Below, piece after piece: positions 50,748-59,374 of a stretch of 64,000 nucleotides of DNA. The DNA lies in assembly GCA_035798135.1 (NCBI GenBank), contig JAPFBR010000001.1:930001-994000 (forward strand), read 5' to 3'. Every line of letters begins with the position of its first letter. The stretch's first letter is position 1. A program made the position numbers and the translations under genes. The stretch comes from Sediminicola sp035798135 (lineage in GTDB: Bacteria > Bacteroidota > Bacteroidia > Flavobacteriales > Flavobacteriaceae). The notes under the pieces were generated by a model that saw only the letters and a program-made list of their open reading frames with translations, did no database searches and was not told where the DNA came from.

Positions 50748-51413
50748 GTGAAGAAGGATAGCGGACATCACCAATTATTCTTTGTGACGGAACGATTGGA
50801 ATTCCCTCCCGTGGAACATGCCAATGAGGAAGGCTTGTTGGCGGTAGGCGGGGATTTGTCCTTAGAACGCCTCTTATTGGCCTATCAAAGCGGTATTTTC
50901 CCATGGTTCAATGAGGATTCCTTGATTCTCTGGTGGAGCCCAGATCCCAGAATGGTTTTGTATCCCAATAAAGTAAAGGTCTCCAAAAGCATGCGGAAAA
51001 TTTTGGAGGGCACCCAATTTAGATTGACGATAAACACCCAATTCGAGACAGTTATTGACCAATGCGCCCTAAGCCCTAGAAAGGACCAATTAGGGACCTG
51101 GATCACACAATCCATGAAGGAAGCATATATGGGATTACATGAAATAGGTATAGCCAAATCCTATGAGGTATGGGATAAAGATGAATTGGTGGGCGGACTT
51201 TATGGAATAGATCTGGGTCACGTTTTTTGTGGGGAAAGCATGTTCAGCAAGGTGAGCAACGCCTCAAAATTTGCATTCATAAAATTGGCCCAAGAACTGG
51301 AGGAAATGAATTACAGTCTGATCGATTGTCAAGTGTATACCCCTCATCTGGAAAGTCTTGGAGCCGAAGAAATTCCAAGAGAGGAGTTTGTGAGAATTCT
51401 GAATAGCCAATAG
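50748..51413 (+). CDS. aat: Leucyl/phenylalanyl-tRNA--protein transferase
   Basis: Aat attaches Leu or Phe from tRNA to proteins with N-terminal Lys or Arg, marking them for ClpAP (N-end rule). The 221-residue protein starts at a GTG. Diagnostic parts: GLLAVGGDLSLERLLLAYQS G, GIFPWFNEDSLILWWSPDPR, LGTWITQSMKEAYMGLHEIG and ELVGGLYGIDLGHVFCGESM F. The acceptor-tRNA and catalytic residues of the family lie in these stretches. The length is normal. It follows DUF3127 but has a terminator between, so it probably has its own promoter. Confidence 0.96.
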   Translation: MKKDSGHHQLFFVTERLEFPPVEHANEEGLLAVGGDLSLERLLLAYQSGIFPWFNEDSLILWWSPDPRMVLYPNKVKVSKSMRKILEGTQFRLTINTQFETVIDQCALSPRKDQLGTWITQSMKEAYMGLHEIGIAKSYEVWDKDELVGGLYGIDLGHVFCGESMFSKVSNASKFAFIKLAQELEEMNYSLIDCQVYTPHLESLGAEEIPREEFVRILNSQ

Positions 51414-51635
51414 TAAAGCAGGACTGAAAGAACTGGATTGGTTTTTTAGATGGGTGTAATCCTGACTTTTAGTTGATATTCTTCAGAATTATAAATACTA
51501 CTTCGTTCCAAAATGTAAAGGTTTGGGCATGTCCTGTGGCTTAATACTACTTAGGCGTCCCAATAAGAAATGAAGTTGCCCTGCGTAAACAGCATTTAGG
51601 CAAATATTACCGAGCAGAACATTAACCCACTTTTT

Positions 51636-52220
51636 CTAATAAAGGATATGGTCATAATTCGTTGGCACTGCCTTTTTTAAAAGTACCATATTTCCTTCTG
51701 AGTCGAAAAGAATCTTGTATTCTTGAGCATTGCCATTCATTTTTCCCTTGGTCAAGATCTCATAGTTTATTTCTGGAAGGATCATATTCTGAAAAGCATT
51801 CTTTAGTGTGACAGCCTCTGGCTGATCCTTTGTTACCGTATATTGTTGGCGTATTTCTTTTATTCGATATTTAGTAAAATGTTCTTCCAAAAAGGAAGTA
51901 ATTTTCGCCCAACTATCCCTTGGGATGTCTATTTCCTTTACGGTAATCGACACTTTCTGGAATTCACTAATTTCAGAAAATTGAATGCTGTAATGCAAAC
52001 GATCTTTTTTGAACTTGGAGGTATAAATGATTTTGCTACTGTCTATTTCCCTGTAGTAGCGCAGCTTTTTTACGGGACCTATTTTGGTCTCCATAAATAA
52101 TCTGCCGTTTACCGGAAACTGCGATTTTTTTATGCGATGCTCCCGCTCCATTTTGGTTTGGGCCAGTGCCATACTACTCAAAAATAGCACTGTAATGAAA
52201 AGTACGGATCTACACTTCAT
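51636..52220 (-). CDS. Secreted protein of unknown function
   Basis: A 194-residue protein with a signal peptide (MKCRSVLFITVLFLSSMALA then Q). The rest mixes Lys-rich helices and strands (PVKKLRYYREIDSSKIIYTS and, near the end, NYEILTKGKMNGNAQEYKIL FDSEGNMV). The final part, with 'Y.i.fd.eGn.', faintly recalls a PepSY-like strand pair. I do not recognise a family. The start overlaps the end of tag by 11 bases on the same strand, so the two are co-transcribed. The 222-base gap after it contains no gene I can see. Confidence 0.7.
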   Translation of the reverse strand: MKCRSVLFITVLFLSSMALAQTKMEREHRIKKSQFPVNGRLFMETKIGPVKKLRYYREIDSSKIIYTSKFKKDRLHYSIQFSEISEFQKVSITVKEIDIPRDSWAKITSFLEEHFTKYRIKEIRQQYTVTKDQPEAVTLKNAFQNMILPEINYEILTKGKMNGNAQEYKILFDSEGNMVLLKKAVPTNYDHILY

Positions 52221-52773
52221 GGTATCTAAAACAATTTAGTTCGTGATCGTTTACCATGCCCGTTGCTTGCATATGGGCGTAAACCACCGTACTACCAACA
52301 AACTTAAAGCCACGTTTTTTTAAATCCTTGCTGATTGCATCCGAGAGTTCTGTGTTGGCCGGTACATCCTTTGGTGTTTTAACTGCATTTTTAAGGGGTT
52401 TTCCATCCACGAATTTCCATATGTATGCACTAAAGCTGCCAAACTCTTGTTGTATTTTGATAAATGCCTGGGCATTGGTAATTGTGGCGTTGATTTTTAA
52501 TTTATTGCGGACAATACCCGAATCCTCAAGCAAGGAGGCAATTTTATCTTGTTCGTAGTTGGCTATTTTGCGATAATTGAACCCGTCCAAGGCTTTGCGA
52601 AAATTTTCACGTTTTCGCAAAATGGTGATCCAGCTCAACCCGGCTTGGAAGGTTTCCAAAATCAAAAACTCAAACAGGGCATTATCTTCTTTTAATGGAA
52701 CCCCCCATTCCTCATCATGATAGGCTTCATATAGGGGATCTCCAAGGCACCATGCGCATTTGTGTTTACTCAT
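52210..52773 (-). CDS. tag: DNA-3-methyladenine glycosylase I
   Basis: Tag removes 3-methyladenine from alkylated DNA. The 187-residue enzyme from the ATG at 52773 opens MSKHKCAWCLGDPLYEAYHD then EEWGVP, with zinc-binding cysteine and the conserved WC region; ETFQAGLSWITILRKRENFR and FKFVGSTVVYAHMQATGMVN complete the family pattern, with the last His-x-x-Cys zinc ligands in NDHELNCFRYHE. An upstream ATG at 52785 is less likely because Tag proteins start close to the Cys-Trp-Cys segment. It overlaps the following secreted-protein gene. Confidence 0.94.
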   Translation of the reverse strand: MSKHKCAWCLGDPLYEAYHDEEWGVPLKEDNALFEFLILETFQAGLSWITILRKRENFRKALDGFNYRKIANYEQDKIASLLEDSGIVRNKLKINATITNAQAFIKIQQEFGSFSAYIWKFVDGKPLKNAVKTPKDVPANTELSDAISKDLKKRGFKFVGSTVVYAHMQATGMVNDHELNCFRYHEV

Positions 52774-52810
52774 ATCACATATCAATTAAAATTAAAGATA
52801 TGTGATTAAT

Positions 52811-53773
52811 TTAAAAGGTTTGAATGATAAAGAGATAAATGGGCATTCCCAAAGTAATATTAAAGGGAAAGGTAATGGCAAGGGCCATGGGGATATAAAG
52901 GCTAGGGTTAGCTTTTGGGGCTACCAGTTTCATGGCGGCAGGTACTGCAATATACGAGGCACTCCCAGCGAGTAGGGCGAATAAGAACCGGTTCCCGATG
53001 CTTTCTGTAAATGTACCGCTGACAACAGCGGCCAAACTTCCATTCACCAATGGGATGAAAATGGCAAAAAGCAAGGCAAACCATCCTTTTGAGATAAAAT
53101 CCGATAGCTTTTTACCGCTTGTTATGCCCATATCCAAAAGAAAGACGGCTAAGAACCCTTTAAAGATGTCTGTGGTAAATGGTTCAATTCCCCTTGCCTG
53201 TTCGTCATTTGCTAAAAAACCGATCACAAGACTCCCGATGATCAACAGTACACTTCCGTTGGTCAAGGAATGATGTAAAATGGTGCCGAGCTTCGTTTTT
53301 TCTTGATCCCCGTTACGATACAAGGACATAAGCAAGACCGCTATAATAATGGAAGGTGCTTCCATCAGTGCCATTACAGCTACCATGTGTCCTCCAAATT
53401 CAATTTGGGCCATTTCCAAATATGAAACTGCCGTTACAAAGGTTACTGCACTCACGGAACCGTAGGCAGCCGCAATGGCCCCAGCGTTTTCAACACTGAA
53501 CTTACGTCTTAATATAAAAAAGGTGTAGATGGGTACCAGAAGTGCCAATAAAATTCCAAATAAGAGCGACCATAAAATTTCCATATCCAAATGGCTGTGG
53601 GACAACTCCAATCCTCCTTTGAAACCAATGGAAAAAAGAAGGTACAAGGAAATAAATTTAGAAGAACTGGGTGGTATTTCAAGATCGCTTTTCAGTTGGA
53701 CAGCCAAAATTCCAAGAAAGAAAAATAATAGGGCAGGGTTGGTCAGGTTGTCGATCAACAAATGTATATCCAT
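52811..53773 (-). CDS. SbtA-type sodium-dependent bicarbonate transporter
   Basis: A 320-residue inner-membrane protein with about ten helices in two inverted repeats. MDIHLLIDNLTNPALLFFFL, then FISLYLLFSIGFKGGLELSH, AAAYGSVSAVTFVTAVSYLE and AVMALMEAPSIIIAVLLMSL match the Sbt_1 family, whose cyanobacterial member imports bicarbonate with sodium. The conserved Gly-Ser-Val-Ser stretch is the transport site. There is no SbtB (PII-like) gene beside it; instead a 103-residue unknown protein lies 30 bases upstream and a divergent LysR regulator controls the pair, as in CO2-responsive systems. Confidence 0.9.
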   Translation of the reverse strand: MDIHLLIDNLTNPALLFFFLGILAVQLKSDLEIPPSSSKFISLYLLFSIGFKGGLELSHSHLDMEILWSLLFGILLALLVPIYTFFILRRKFSVENAGAIAAAYGSVSAVTFVTAVSYLEMAQIEFGGHMVAVMALMEAPSIIIAVLLMSLYRNGDQEKTKLGTILHHSLTNGSVLLIIGSLVIGFLANDEQARGIEPFTTDIFKGFLAVFLLDMGITSGKKLSDFISKGWFALLFAIFIPLVNGSLAAVVSGTFTESIGNRFLFALLAGSASYIAVPAAMKLVAPKANPSLYIPMALAITFPFNITLGMPIYLFIIQTF

Positions 53774-53803
53774 GTAAAGGGAGTAATAATATTTAAAAGG
53801 TGC

Positions 53804-54115
53804 TTAGGATGCCGAAAGCGTAAAACTTTCTGTAGGAACGCTCATTTTTAATTCTATAGTTCCATTAATACTGATGGTCTGACCGAGCTCCCTTGCAGCT
53901 AGTATTACTTTCGTAAGCTGTTCCTTGGATGCTTGAAGTTCTTTTATTCTCCTTTCTGAGCGTGAGGTATCACCACTAAATCGTTCCGTTATTTCGGTTA
54001 TTTGAAGGTTATGGAACCTTATTTTGTCATTGATCAAGGTGAAAAGTACTTCCGCTGTTTCTGAGGGTGTAAATACCCCTTCGACGATTTTAAATTGTTG
54101 TTGGTTCAATTCCAT
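53804..54115 (-). CDS. Small helical protein upstream of the SbtA-type gene, unknown function
   Basis: A 103-residue soluble protein. Residues 1-35 are mixed helix (FTPSETAEVLFTLINDKIRF), residues 35-75 a charged helical or coiled-coil stretch (TSRSERRIKELQASKEQLTK), and the last 25 a strand-like tail (ISINGTIELKMSVPTESFTL). It is not a PII/SbtB protein: the T-loop pattern is absent. No family recognised. It precedes the transporter by 30 bases on the same strand and shares the LysR-controlled promoter, so it probably functions with it. Confidence 0.72.
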   Translation of the reverse strand: MELNQQQFKIVEGVFTPSETAEVLFTLINDKIRFHNLQITEITERFSGDTSRSERRIKELQASKEQLTKVILAARELGQTISINGTIELKMSVPTESFTLSAS

Positions 54116-54174
54116 AATTTATTTTTTGAATTAAAAATTTCAAGGCCTATGTCCCAAATATTGGAGGCGTGCAA

Positions 54175-54233
54175 ATTTTATATTTATTATCCATAAATTT
54201 TTATTTATATTTATTATGATATACATAAATATT
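54175..54233. promoter_or_regulatory. Twin repeat in the SbtA-operon / LysR intergenic region
   Basis: ATTTATTAT followed by an ATAAAT box occurs twice (from 54182 and from 54212, about 30 bases apart) in the 122-base divergent gap. LysR regulators bind such T-N11-A-type dyads, so these are candidate operators. Confidence 0.5.
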
Positions 54234-54237
54234 TTTT

Positions 54238-55161
54238 ATGAATTATACCTTGCATCAACTACAAATATTCTTCAAGATTTCAGAAACCAAAAGTATAACC
54301 AAGGCTGCTGAAGAGATGTTTTTGACCCAACCGGCAGTGTCCATACAATTAAAAAATTTTCAAGAACAGTTTTCAATTCCATTGACCGAAGTGGTTGGGC
54401 GGAAATTATTTATTACCGATTTTGGACAGGAAATTGCTAAGGCAGCAGAGAAAATTCTGAATGAGGTACACGCCATAAATTATAGAACCATGGCCTATGC
54501 CGGTAAATTGACCGGTAGACTGAAAATTTCGGTGGTTTCTACAGCTAAATATGTGATGCCCTATTTTTTGGCCGATTTTATGGCCGAGAATAATGGGGTA
54601 GACTTGATAATGGATGTGACAAACAAGTCGAGGGTAGTTGAGAGCTTGGAGGCCAATGAGGTCGATTTTGCAATGGTTTCTGTTTTGCCCAAACAGATTA
54701 AAACAGAAAGCATTGAATTGATGCAGAACAAACTTTTTTTTGTGGGCGGTATGCAGTACAAAAAATTAAACGGACCTATTAAAAAGAAGCAGTTCGAAGA
54801 ATTGCCCCTTATTTACCGAGAGCAGGGATCGGCAACTCGCAACGCAATGGAAAATTTCATTAAAGGCAATGCATTTTCAGTTCGCAAGAAAATGGAATTG
54901 ACCTCCAATGAAGCCGTAAAGCAGGCCATAATTGCGGGCTTGGGATATTCCATCATGCCATTGATCGGGATTAAGAACGAGCTGAAGACCGGAGAATTAC
55001 AGATAATTCCTGTAGCAGGACTCCCACTGGTGACAACGTGGAACCTGGTATGGCTGCCTTCCAAAAAATTATCCCCTGCTGCCTTGGCATTTTTGGAACA
55101 TGTTACTATCTCAAAGGTTACTATTATCCATCAAAAATTTAAGTGGTTTGAAGAATATTAG
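54238..55161 (+). CDS. LysR family transcriptional regulator
   Basis: A 307-residue regulator with the N-terminal winged helix (LHQLQIFFKISETKSITKAA, AAEEMFLTQPAVSIQLKNF), a linker helix and a C-terminal co-inducer domain (RLKISVVSTAKYVMPYFLAD, LMQNKLFFVGG, GLGYSIMPLIG). The hinge and domain sequence resemble the CbbR/CmpR branch that senses carbon metabolites. It is divergent from the SbtA-type operon, separated by 122 bases carrying two similar dyads. The most economical role is control of bicarbonate uptake. Confidence 0.93.
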   Translation: MNYTLHQLQIFFKISETKSITKAAEEMFLTQPAVSIQLKNFQEQFSIPLTEVVGRKLFITDFGQEIAKAAEKILNEVHAINYRTMAYAGKLTGRLKISVVSTAKYVMPYFLADFMAENNGVDLIMDVTNKSRVVESLEANEVDFAMVSVLPKQIKTESIELMQNKLFFVGGMQYKKLNGPIKKKQFEELPLIYREQGSATRNAMENFIKGNAFSVRKKMELTSNEAVKQAIIAGLGYSIMPLIGIKNELKTGELQIIPVAGLPLVTTWNLVWLPSKKLSPAALAFLEHVTISKVTIIHQKFKWFEEY

Positions 55162-55182
55162 GATTTTGGCCCAATATTGGGT

Positions 55183-55536
55183 TCATCTTTTTAATTCACC
55201 ACTGACTAGGGCCTTTTCCAAATTAGCTTCCACAGTTTGGAAGAATCTAAAAAATGGATGTCCGTCCTTCCGCTCTAAAATCGCCGTGGTAGATCCGTCT
55301 GGATTCTCGACCAAATCTTTTACTACTATTTCCATGCCAATTAGGGCATTGTAATCCGCTATGGCACCCCTTTTAATAATGATATTTCTTCGTGGGAAAT
55401 CTATGTGTTTATAAGTATGGCCCACTGGCTCACTTAATCTATAAATGTTACCTTTAGAAATACGGTATTCATTTTCCTGCCCCAATAAGGTGTTTGTACT
55501 ACAGAATAACAAAATTGCCAGAAGAATTGCCCTCAT
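55183..55536 (-). CDS. Small secreted protein, unknown function
   Basis: A 117-residue protein with a signal peptide (MRAILLAILLFCSTNTLLGQ). The mature part is a beta-rich small domain: RISKGNIYRLSEPVGHTYKH, NIIIKRGAIADYNALIGMEI and TTAILERKDGHPFFRFFQTV. There are no cysteines after the signal, so it is not a lipoprotein. I do not recognise a family. It converges on the LysR gene and is divergent from the TetR operon. Confidence 0.7.
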   Translation of the reverse strand: MRAILLAILLFCSTNTLLGQENEYRISKGNIYRLSEPVGHTYKHIDFPRRNIIIKRGAIADYNALIGMEIVVKDLVENPDGSTTAILERKDGHPFFRFFQTVEANLEKALVSGELKR

Positions 55537-55619
55537 AATTTTTGAATTTTATAAGGCTAAACTATTTAATTTTTTTAAATTGGAAGTATTGCTAATGTTA
55601 AATAGTAGTTAATATATCA

Positions 55620-55647
55620 TACTATGATAGTAACACTATTATATTTG
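55620..55647 (+). promoter_or_regulatory. Promoter and probable TetR operator of the export operon
   Basis: TACTATGATAGTA (55620-55632) is a perfect inverted repeat placed just before the -7 element TATATTTG (55640-55647), where a bound dimer would block RNA polymerase. The next gene is a TetR-type regulator, so autorepression is likely. Confidence 0.6.
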
Positions 55648-55672
55648 CGTGAAAATATTTTAAAAATAGCGA

Positions 55673-56359
55673 ATGGACAGGTTGTTACAATCCATAAAAC
55701 TTGAAATTAACGAAAAAATCTATCTAAAGGATCCTCAGTCTTCAGATCTGGGTAAGAAGATTTTAGAGCATAGCATTATTATGATCCATGAGTTGGGTTT
55801 TGAAGATTTTACATTTAAAAAATTAGGGGTCCAGATCGGATCAAACGAAAGTTCTATTTATCGTTATTTCGAAAACAAGCATAAACTATTATTGTACCTT
55901 ACATCTTGGTACTGGGGTTGGATGGAATATCAATTGGTGTTTTCCACCAACAGCATTCAGGATAATGTTCAGAAACTAAAAAAGGCCATAGAGATCACAA
56001 CTAGGGAAATAGAAGTAGATTCCTCCTTTTTATATATCAACGAGGTCCTTCTGACTAAAATTGTCATCAACGAGAATTCTAAATCCTACTTGACCAAGGA
56101 GGTAGATAAAGAGAACAAGGAAGGTTATTTTATTATTTATAAAAGACTGGCAGATAGATTAAGCGAAATGATAAAAATGGTTAGCCCGGAATATTCTTTT
56201 CCAACCAGTCTCGCCAGCACCTTGTTGGAGGGATCCTTGCACCAATATTTTCTTAGAGACCATTTTACTTCCTTGACCGAATGTAAAAAATCAAATTCTG
56301 TAACCCTCTACTTTACCGATTTGGTTTTCAATACTTTAAAAATTGAAAATAATGGCTAA
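55673..56359 (+). CDS. TetR family transcriptional regulator
   Basis: A 228-residue repressor. The N-terminal helix-turn-helix is visible at about residues 22-70: LGKKILEHSIIMIHELGFED, FTFKKLGVQIGSNESSIYRY and F-E-N-K-H-K-L-L-L-Y-L. The larger C-terminal half is all-helical, as for ligand-binding TetR domains, with no recognised ligand site. It overlaps the ABC gene by 8 bases and heads a four-gene transcript (TetR, ABC, HlyD, TolC). Confidence 0.9.
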   Translation: MDRLLQSIKLEINEKIYLKDPQSSDLGKKILEHSIIMIHELGFEDFTFKKLGVQIGSNESSIYRYFENKHKLLLYLTSWYWGWMEYQLVFSTNSIQDNVQKLKKAIEITTREIEVDSSFLYINEVLLTKIVINENSKSYLTKEVDKENKEGYFIIYKRLADRLSEMIKMVSPEYSFPTSLASTLLEGSLHQYFLRDHFTSLTECKKSNSVTLYFTDLVFNTLKIENNG

Positions 56360-58019
56360 AAATGTTCAAACCTCTTGGCAGCGGTTAATGGGGTTGTTGA
56401 AATTAGATAAAAGAGATATTCTACAGACCTTTTATTACGCCATTTTTGCTGGCTTGGTAAATCTTTCCCTTCCACTTGGAATTCAGGCAATCATCAATTT
56501 GATCCAGGGCGCACAACTTAGTACCGCATGGATAATTTTGGTAATCCTAGTTACCGGAGGGGTTGCGTTTGCAGGTATTTTACAGCTCATGCAGATACGG
56601 ATCATAGAAAACGTACAGCAAAAAATATTTACGAGGGCATCCTTTGAATTTGTCTACCGTTTTCCAAAAATAAAAATGAGCGAATTGCGGGATTACTACC
56701 CTCCGGAATTGGCCAACCGATTTTTTGACACTTTGAATATTCAAAAAAGCCTAGCTAAGGTGCTAATAGATTTTCCGGCGGCTATATTGCAGATTTTATT
56801 TGGGTTGATACTTCTTTCTTTCTATCATCCCTTCTTTATCCTTTATGGACTTCTTTTACTCTTGTTGATTTATGTGGTCTTTAAGTTTACCGCCCAAAAA
56901 GGATTGGACTCCAGCTTGGAGGAATCAAAATATAAATATAAGGTAGCGCATTGGATACAAGAAATAGCTAGATCCTTAGTGAGCTTTAAACTTTCCGGAA
57001 GGACCAACCACGCCCTTGTAAAAAATGATGAACTGGTATCGGATTACTTGGAAGCAAGGGAAAATCATTTCAGGATCTTGGTGATCCAGTTTATTCAGAT
57101 GATTGGCTTTAAGGTTCTGGTGACCGGAGGTCTTTTGCTTATTGGGGGGTTGTTGGTGCTGAACCAAGAAATGAATATTGGTCAATTTGTAGCTGCGGAA
57201 ATCATCATTTTATTGGTCATCAATTCTGTTGAAAAATTGATTCGAGGATTGGAAACCGTGTATGACCTTTTAACCTCCATCGAAAAACTGGGGCAGGTTG
57301 TGGATAAGGAACTTGAGTTGCAGGAAGGGGAGACCCCATTGACTTCTGAAATGGATTTGACGGTAGAATTGGATCACGTTTCCTTTAGTGTTAAGGGGAG
57401 CAACAGAAAAATCATCAATGACTTTACATTAAAGATCTTGCCCAAAACTTCTACGTTGATAGTGGGCCCCAACAGTTCCGGAAAATCTACATTATTGCGT
57501 CTAATTTCTGGGTTATTGACACCAACGGAAGGGGCTATATATGTCAATGATATTTCTTTGGAAAATATAATACCCAACCATTATAGATCATTTTTAGGGC
57601 AATCCCTCACAGAGGAAAGTCCATTTGAAGGCACAATTTTGAACAATATAACCTTTGGAGACAAAAGTATCTCACAAAAGGATCTGTATTGGGCCATAGA
57701 GAAGGTTGGATTGTCACAATTTGTAAAGGAACAGCCAAAGGGGATCAATACCTTTTTATACCCTGAGGGGCAACAGATACCCTATACCATATCCAAGAAA
57801 ATTGTTTTGGCGAGAAGCATTGTTAGAAAGCCAAAGCTTTTGATTTTAAAAGATCCGTTGGACCAATTGGATGAATCAGAGGCTAATGAAATCATGGATT
57901 TTCTAACGGATAAAGATAACCCATGGGCATTGGTGGTCGTAAGTCAAGATCCAAATTGGTTGAGCCGTTGTAAGAGAAAAATTGTGGTTGAAGAAGGTAA
58001 AATTATAAGTGAAAACTAG
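56352..58019 (+). CDS. ABC exporter-like protein with degenerate ATPase motifs
   Basis: A 555-residue fused membrane-ATPase protein (start ATG at 56352). Residues 25-315 hold six helices of the exporter type (YYAIFAGLVNLSLPLGIQAI; ILFGLILLSFYHPFFILYGL). The ATPase part has an intact Walker A, GPNSSGKST (372-380), and Q-loop GQSLTEESPFEGTILNNITF G. The signature LSGGQ is replaced by PYTIS, Walker B reads LLILKDP instead of LLLDEP, so both the Asp and the catalytic Glu are changed, and the switch His is Gln (VVVSQDP). ATP may be bound but probably not hydrolysed normally. The context is ABC-HlyD-TolC. Confidence 0.88.
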   Translation: MAKNVQTSWQRLMGLLKLDKRDILQTFYYAIFAGLVNLSLPLGIQAIINLIQGAQLSTAWIILVILVTGGVAFAGILQLMQIRIIENVQQKIFTRASFEFVYRFPKIKMSELRDYYPPELANRFFDTLNIQKSLAKVLIDFPAAILQILFGLILLSFYHPFFILYGLLLLLLIYVVFKFTAQKGLDSSLEESKYKYKVAHWIQEIARSLVSFKLSGRTNHALVKNDELVSDYLEARENHFRILVIQFIQMIGFKVLVTGGLLLIGGLLVLNQEMNIGQFVAAEIIILLVINSVEKLIRGLETVYDLLTSIEKLGQVVDKELELQEGETPLTSEMDLTVELDHVSFSVKGSNRKIINDFTLKILPKTSTLIVGPNSSGKSTLLRLISGLLTPTEGAIYVNDISLENIIPNHYRSFLGQSLTEESPFEGTILNNITFGDKSISQKDLYWAIEKVGLSQFVKEQPKGINTFLYPEGQQIPYTISKKIVLARSIVRKPKLLILKDPLDQLDESEANEIMDFLTDKDNPWALVVVSQDPNWLSRCKRKIVVEEGKIISEN

Positions 58020-58024
58020 GTGCT

Positions 58025-59374
58025 ATGCTGAACATTTCTAAGAACGAACTCAATAAGAAGGTAGATTTATTGGTTTATAAATCTGCCCAACGAGTTTTTC
58101 ATAAAAGACACTATAAGCACTTTAATAGGTTTTTAATGATATCCGCTATTTTTGGCTTTATAGTATTATTCCTTCCATGGACACAAAACGTTAGGGCCTT
58201 AGGATATCTTACTACTTTAAGCCCCGGTCAAAGACCACAGACCATTCAATCCCCCATTCCAGGGAGAATAGAGAAATGGTACGTACAAGAAGGGGATTTT
58301 GTAAACAAAGGAGACACTATCCTATTTATTTCGGAGATCAAGAACGAGTACTTTGATCCCAAGTTGGTACAGAGAACCGGTCAACAGATCAAGTCCAAAT
58401 CCATGGCCGTTTCCTCTTATGGTGAAAAGGTGAAGGCCCTAAACAATCAGATCGGTGCCGTTATGCAGGAAAGAATTCTAAAATTAAAGCAGGCGGAAAA
58501 TAAATTGATCCAGTCGAAGCTTAAGGTAAAGAGTGATAGCATTGACTTGGAGGCTGCCAAAACCAATATCAGCATAGCCCAAAGGCAGTTTGAAAGGGTT
58601 GTACAATTGGAAAAGGAAGGGTTGAAAGCCGTAACGGATGTGGAAGAAAAGCGTTTAAAACTGCAAGAGACACAGGCCAAATTGATTTCCCAAGAAAACA
58701 AGCTTTTGGCGACCATTAATGAGGTGATCAACTCTGAGTTGGAAATAAACCGGGTACGCGCGGAGTATACGGATAAGCTTTCCAAAGCCCAGAGCGATAA
58801 GTACACTGCCCAATCCAATCAGTTTGATTCAGAAGCCCAGGTATCCAAATTGGAGAGCGACTATACCAACTATGAGATGCGGAACGAAATGTATTATATC
58901 CGTGCCCCACAATCTGGTTATATAAATAAGGCAATTCAGGGCGGAATTGGGGAGACCTTCAAGGAAGGCGACCGTTTGGTGGGGATAATGCCATCCGAGT
59001 ATGAATTGGCCGTTGAGACATTCGTACAGCCAATAGACCTTCCTTTAGTGCATTTGGGGGAAGAATTTAGAATTCAATTTGATGGATGGCCCGCCATTGT
59101 TTTCAGCGGATGGCCAAACTTATCTTATGGTACTTACGGTGGTAAAGTGGTTGCCATAGAAACCTTTATCAGTGAAAATGGGAAATATAGGGTGCTATTG
59201 GCTCCGGATCCGGCTGATCATCCTTGGCCCAAGGATATACGCGTAGGTTCTGGAGCAAATACGTTAGCCTTGTTGGAAGACGTTCCTATTTGGTTTGAAC
59301 TTTGGCGCCAACTAAATGGCTTTCCTCCCAACTATTATCAGCCCAATACTACCGGCTCCAAAAGCAAAAAGTAA
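58025..59374 (+). CDS. HlyD family membrane fusion protein
   Basis: A 449-residue periplasmic adaptor. One N-terminal membrane helix (FLMISAIFGFIVLFLPW, about residues 38-54) is followed by the biotinyl-lipoyl half-motif IQSPIPGRIEKWYVQEGDFV NKGDT, a long coiled coil from about residue 130 to 280 (QRILKLKQAENKLIQSKLKV) and the second lipoyl half AQVSKLESDYTNYEMRNEMY Y-I-R-A-P-Q-S-G. These are the elements that bridge an inner-membrane ABC protein to a TolC channel. It starts 5 bases after the ABC stop and ends 1 base into the TolC gene. Confidence 0.93.
   Translation: MLNISKNELNKKVDLLVYKSAQRVFHKRHYKHFNRFLMISAIFGFIVLFLPWTQNVRALGYLTTLSPGQRPQTIQSPIPGRIEKWYVQEGDFVNKGDTILFISEIKNEYFDPKLVQRTGQQIKSKSMAVSSYGEKVKALNNQIGAVMQERILKLKQAENKLIQSKLKVKSDSIDLEAAKTNISIAQRQFERVVQLEKEGLKAVTDVEEKRLKLQETQAKLISQENKLLATINEVINSELEINRVRAEYTDKLSKAQSDKYTAQSNQFDSEAQVSKLESDYTNYEMRNEMYYIRAPQSGYINKAIQGGIGETFKEGDRLVGIMPSEYELAVETFVQPIDLPLVHLGEEFRIQFDGWPAIVFSGWPNLSYGTYGGKVVAIETFISENGKYRVLLAPDPADHPWPKDIRVGSGANTLALLEDVPIWFELWRQLNGFPPNYYQPNTTGSKSKK

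Noticed and set aside
59302..59373. Longer N-terminus for the TolC-like protein.
   Set aside because: It would place 24 residues read from hlyD before a clear signal peptide.
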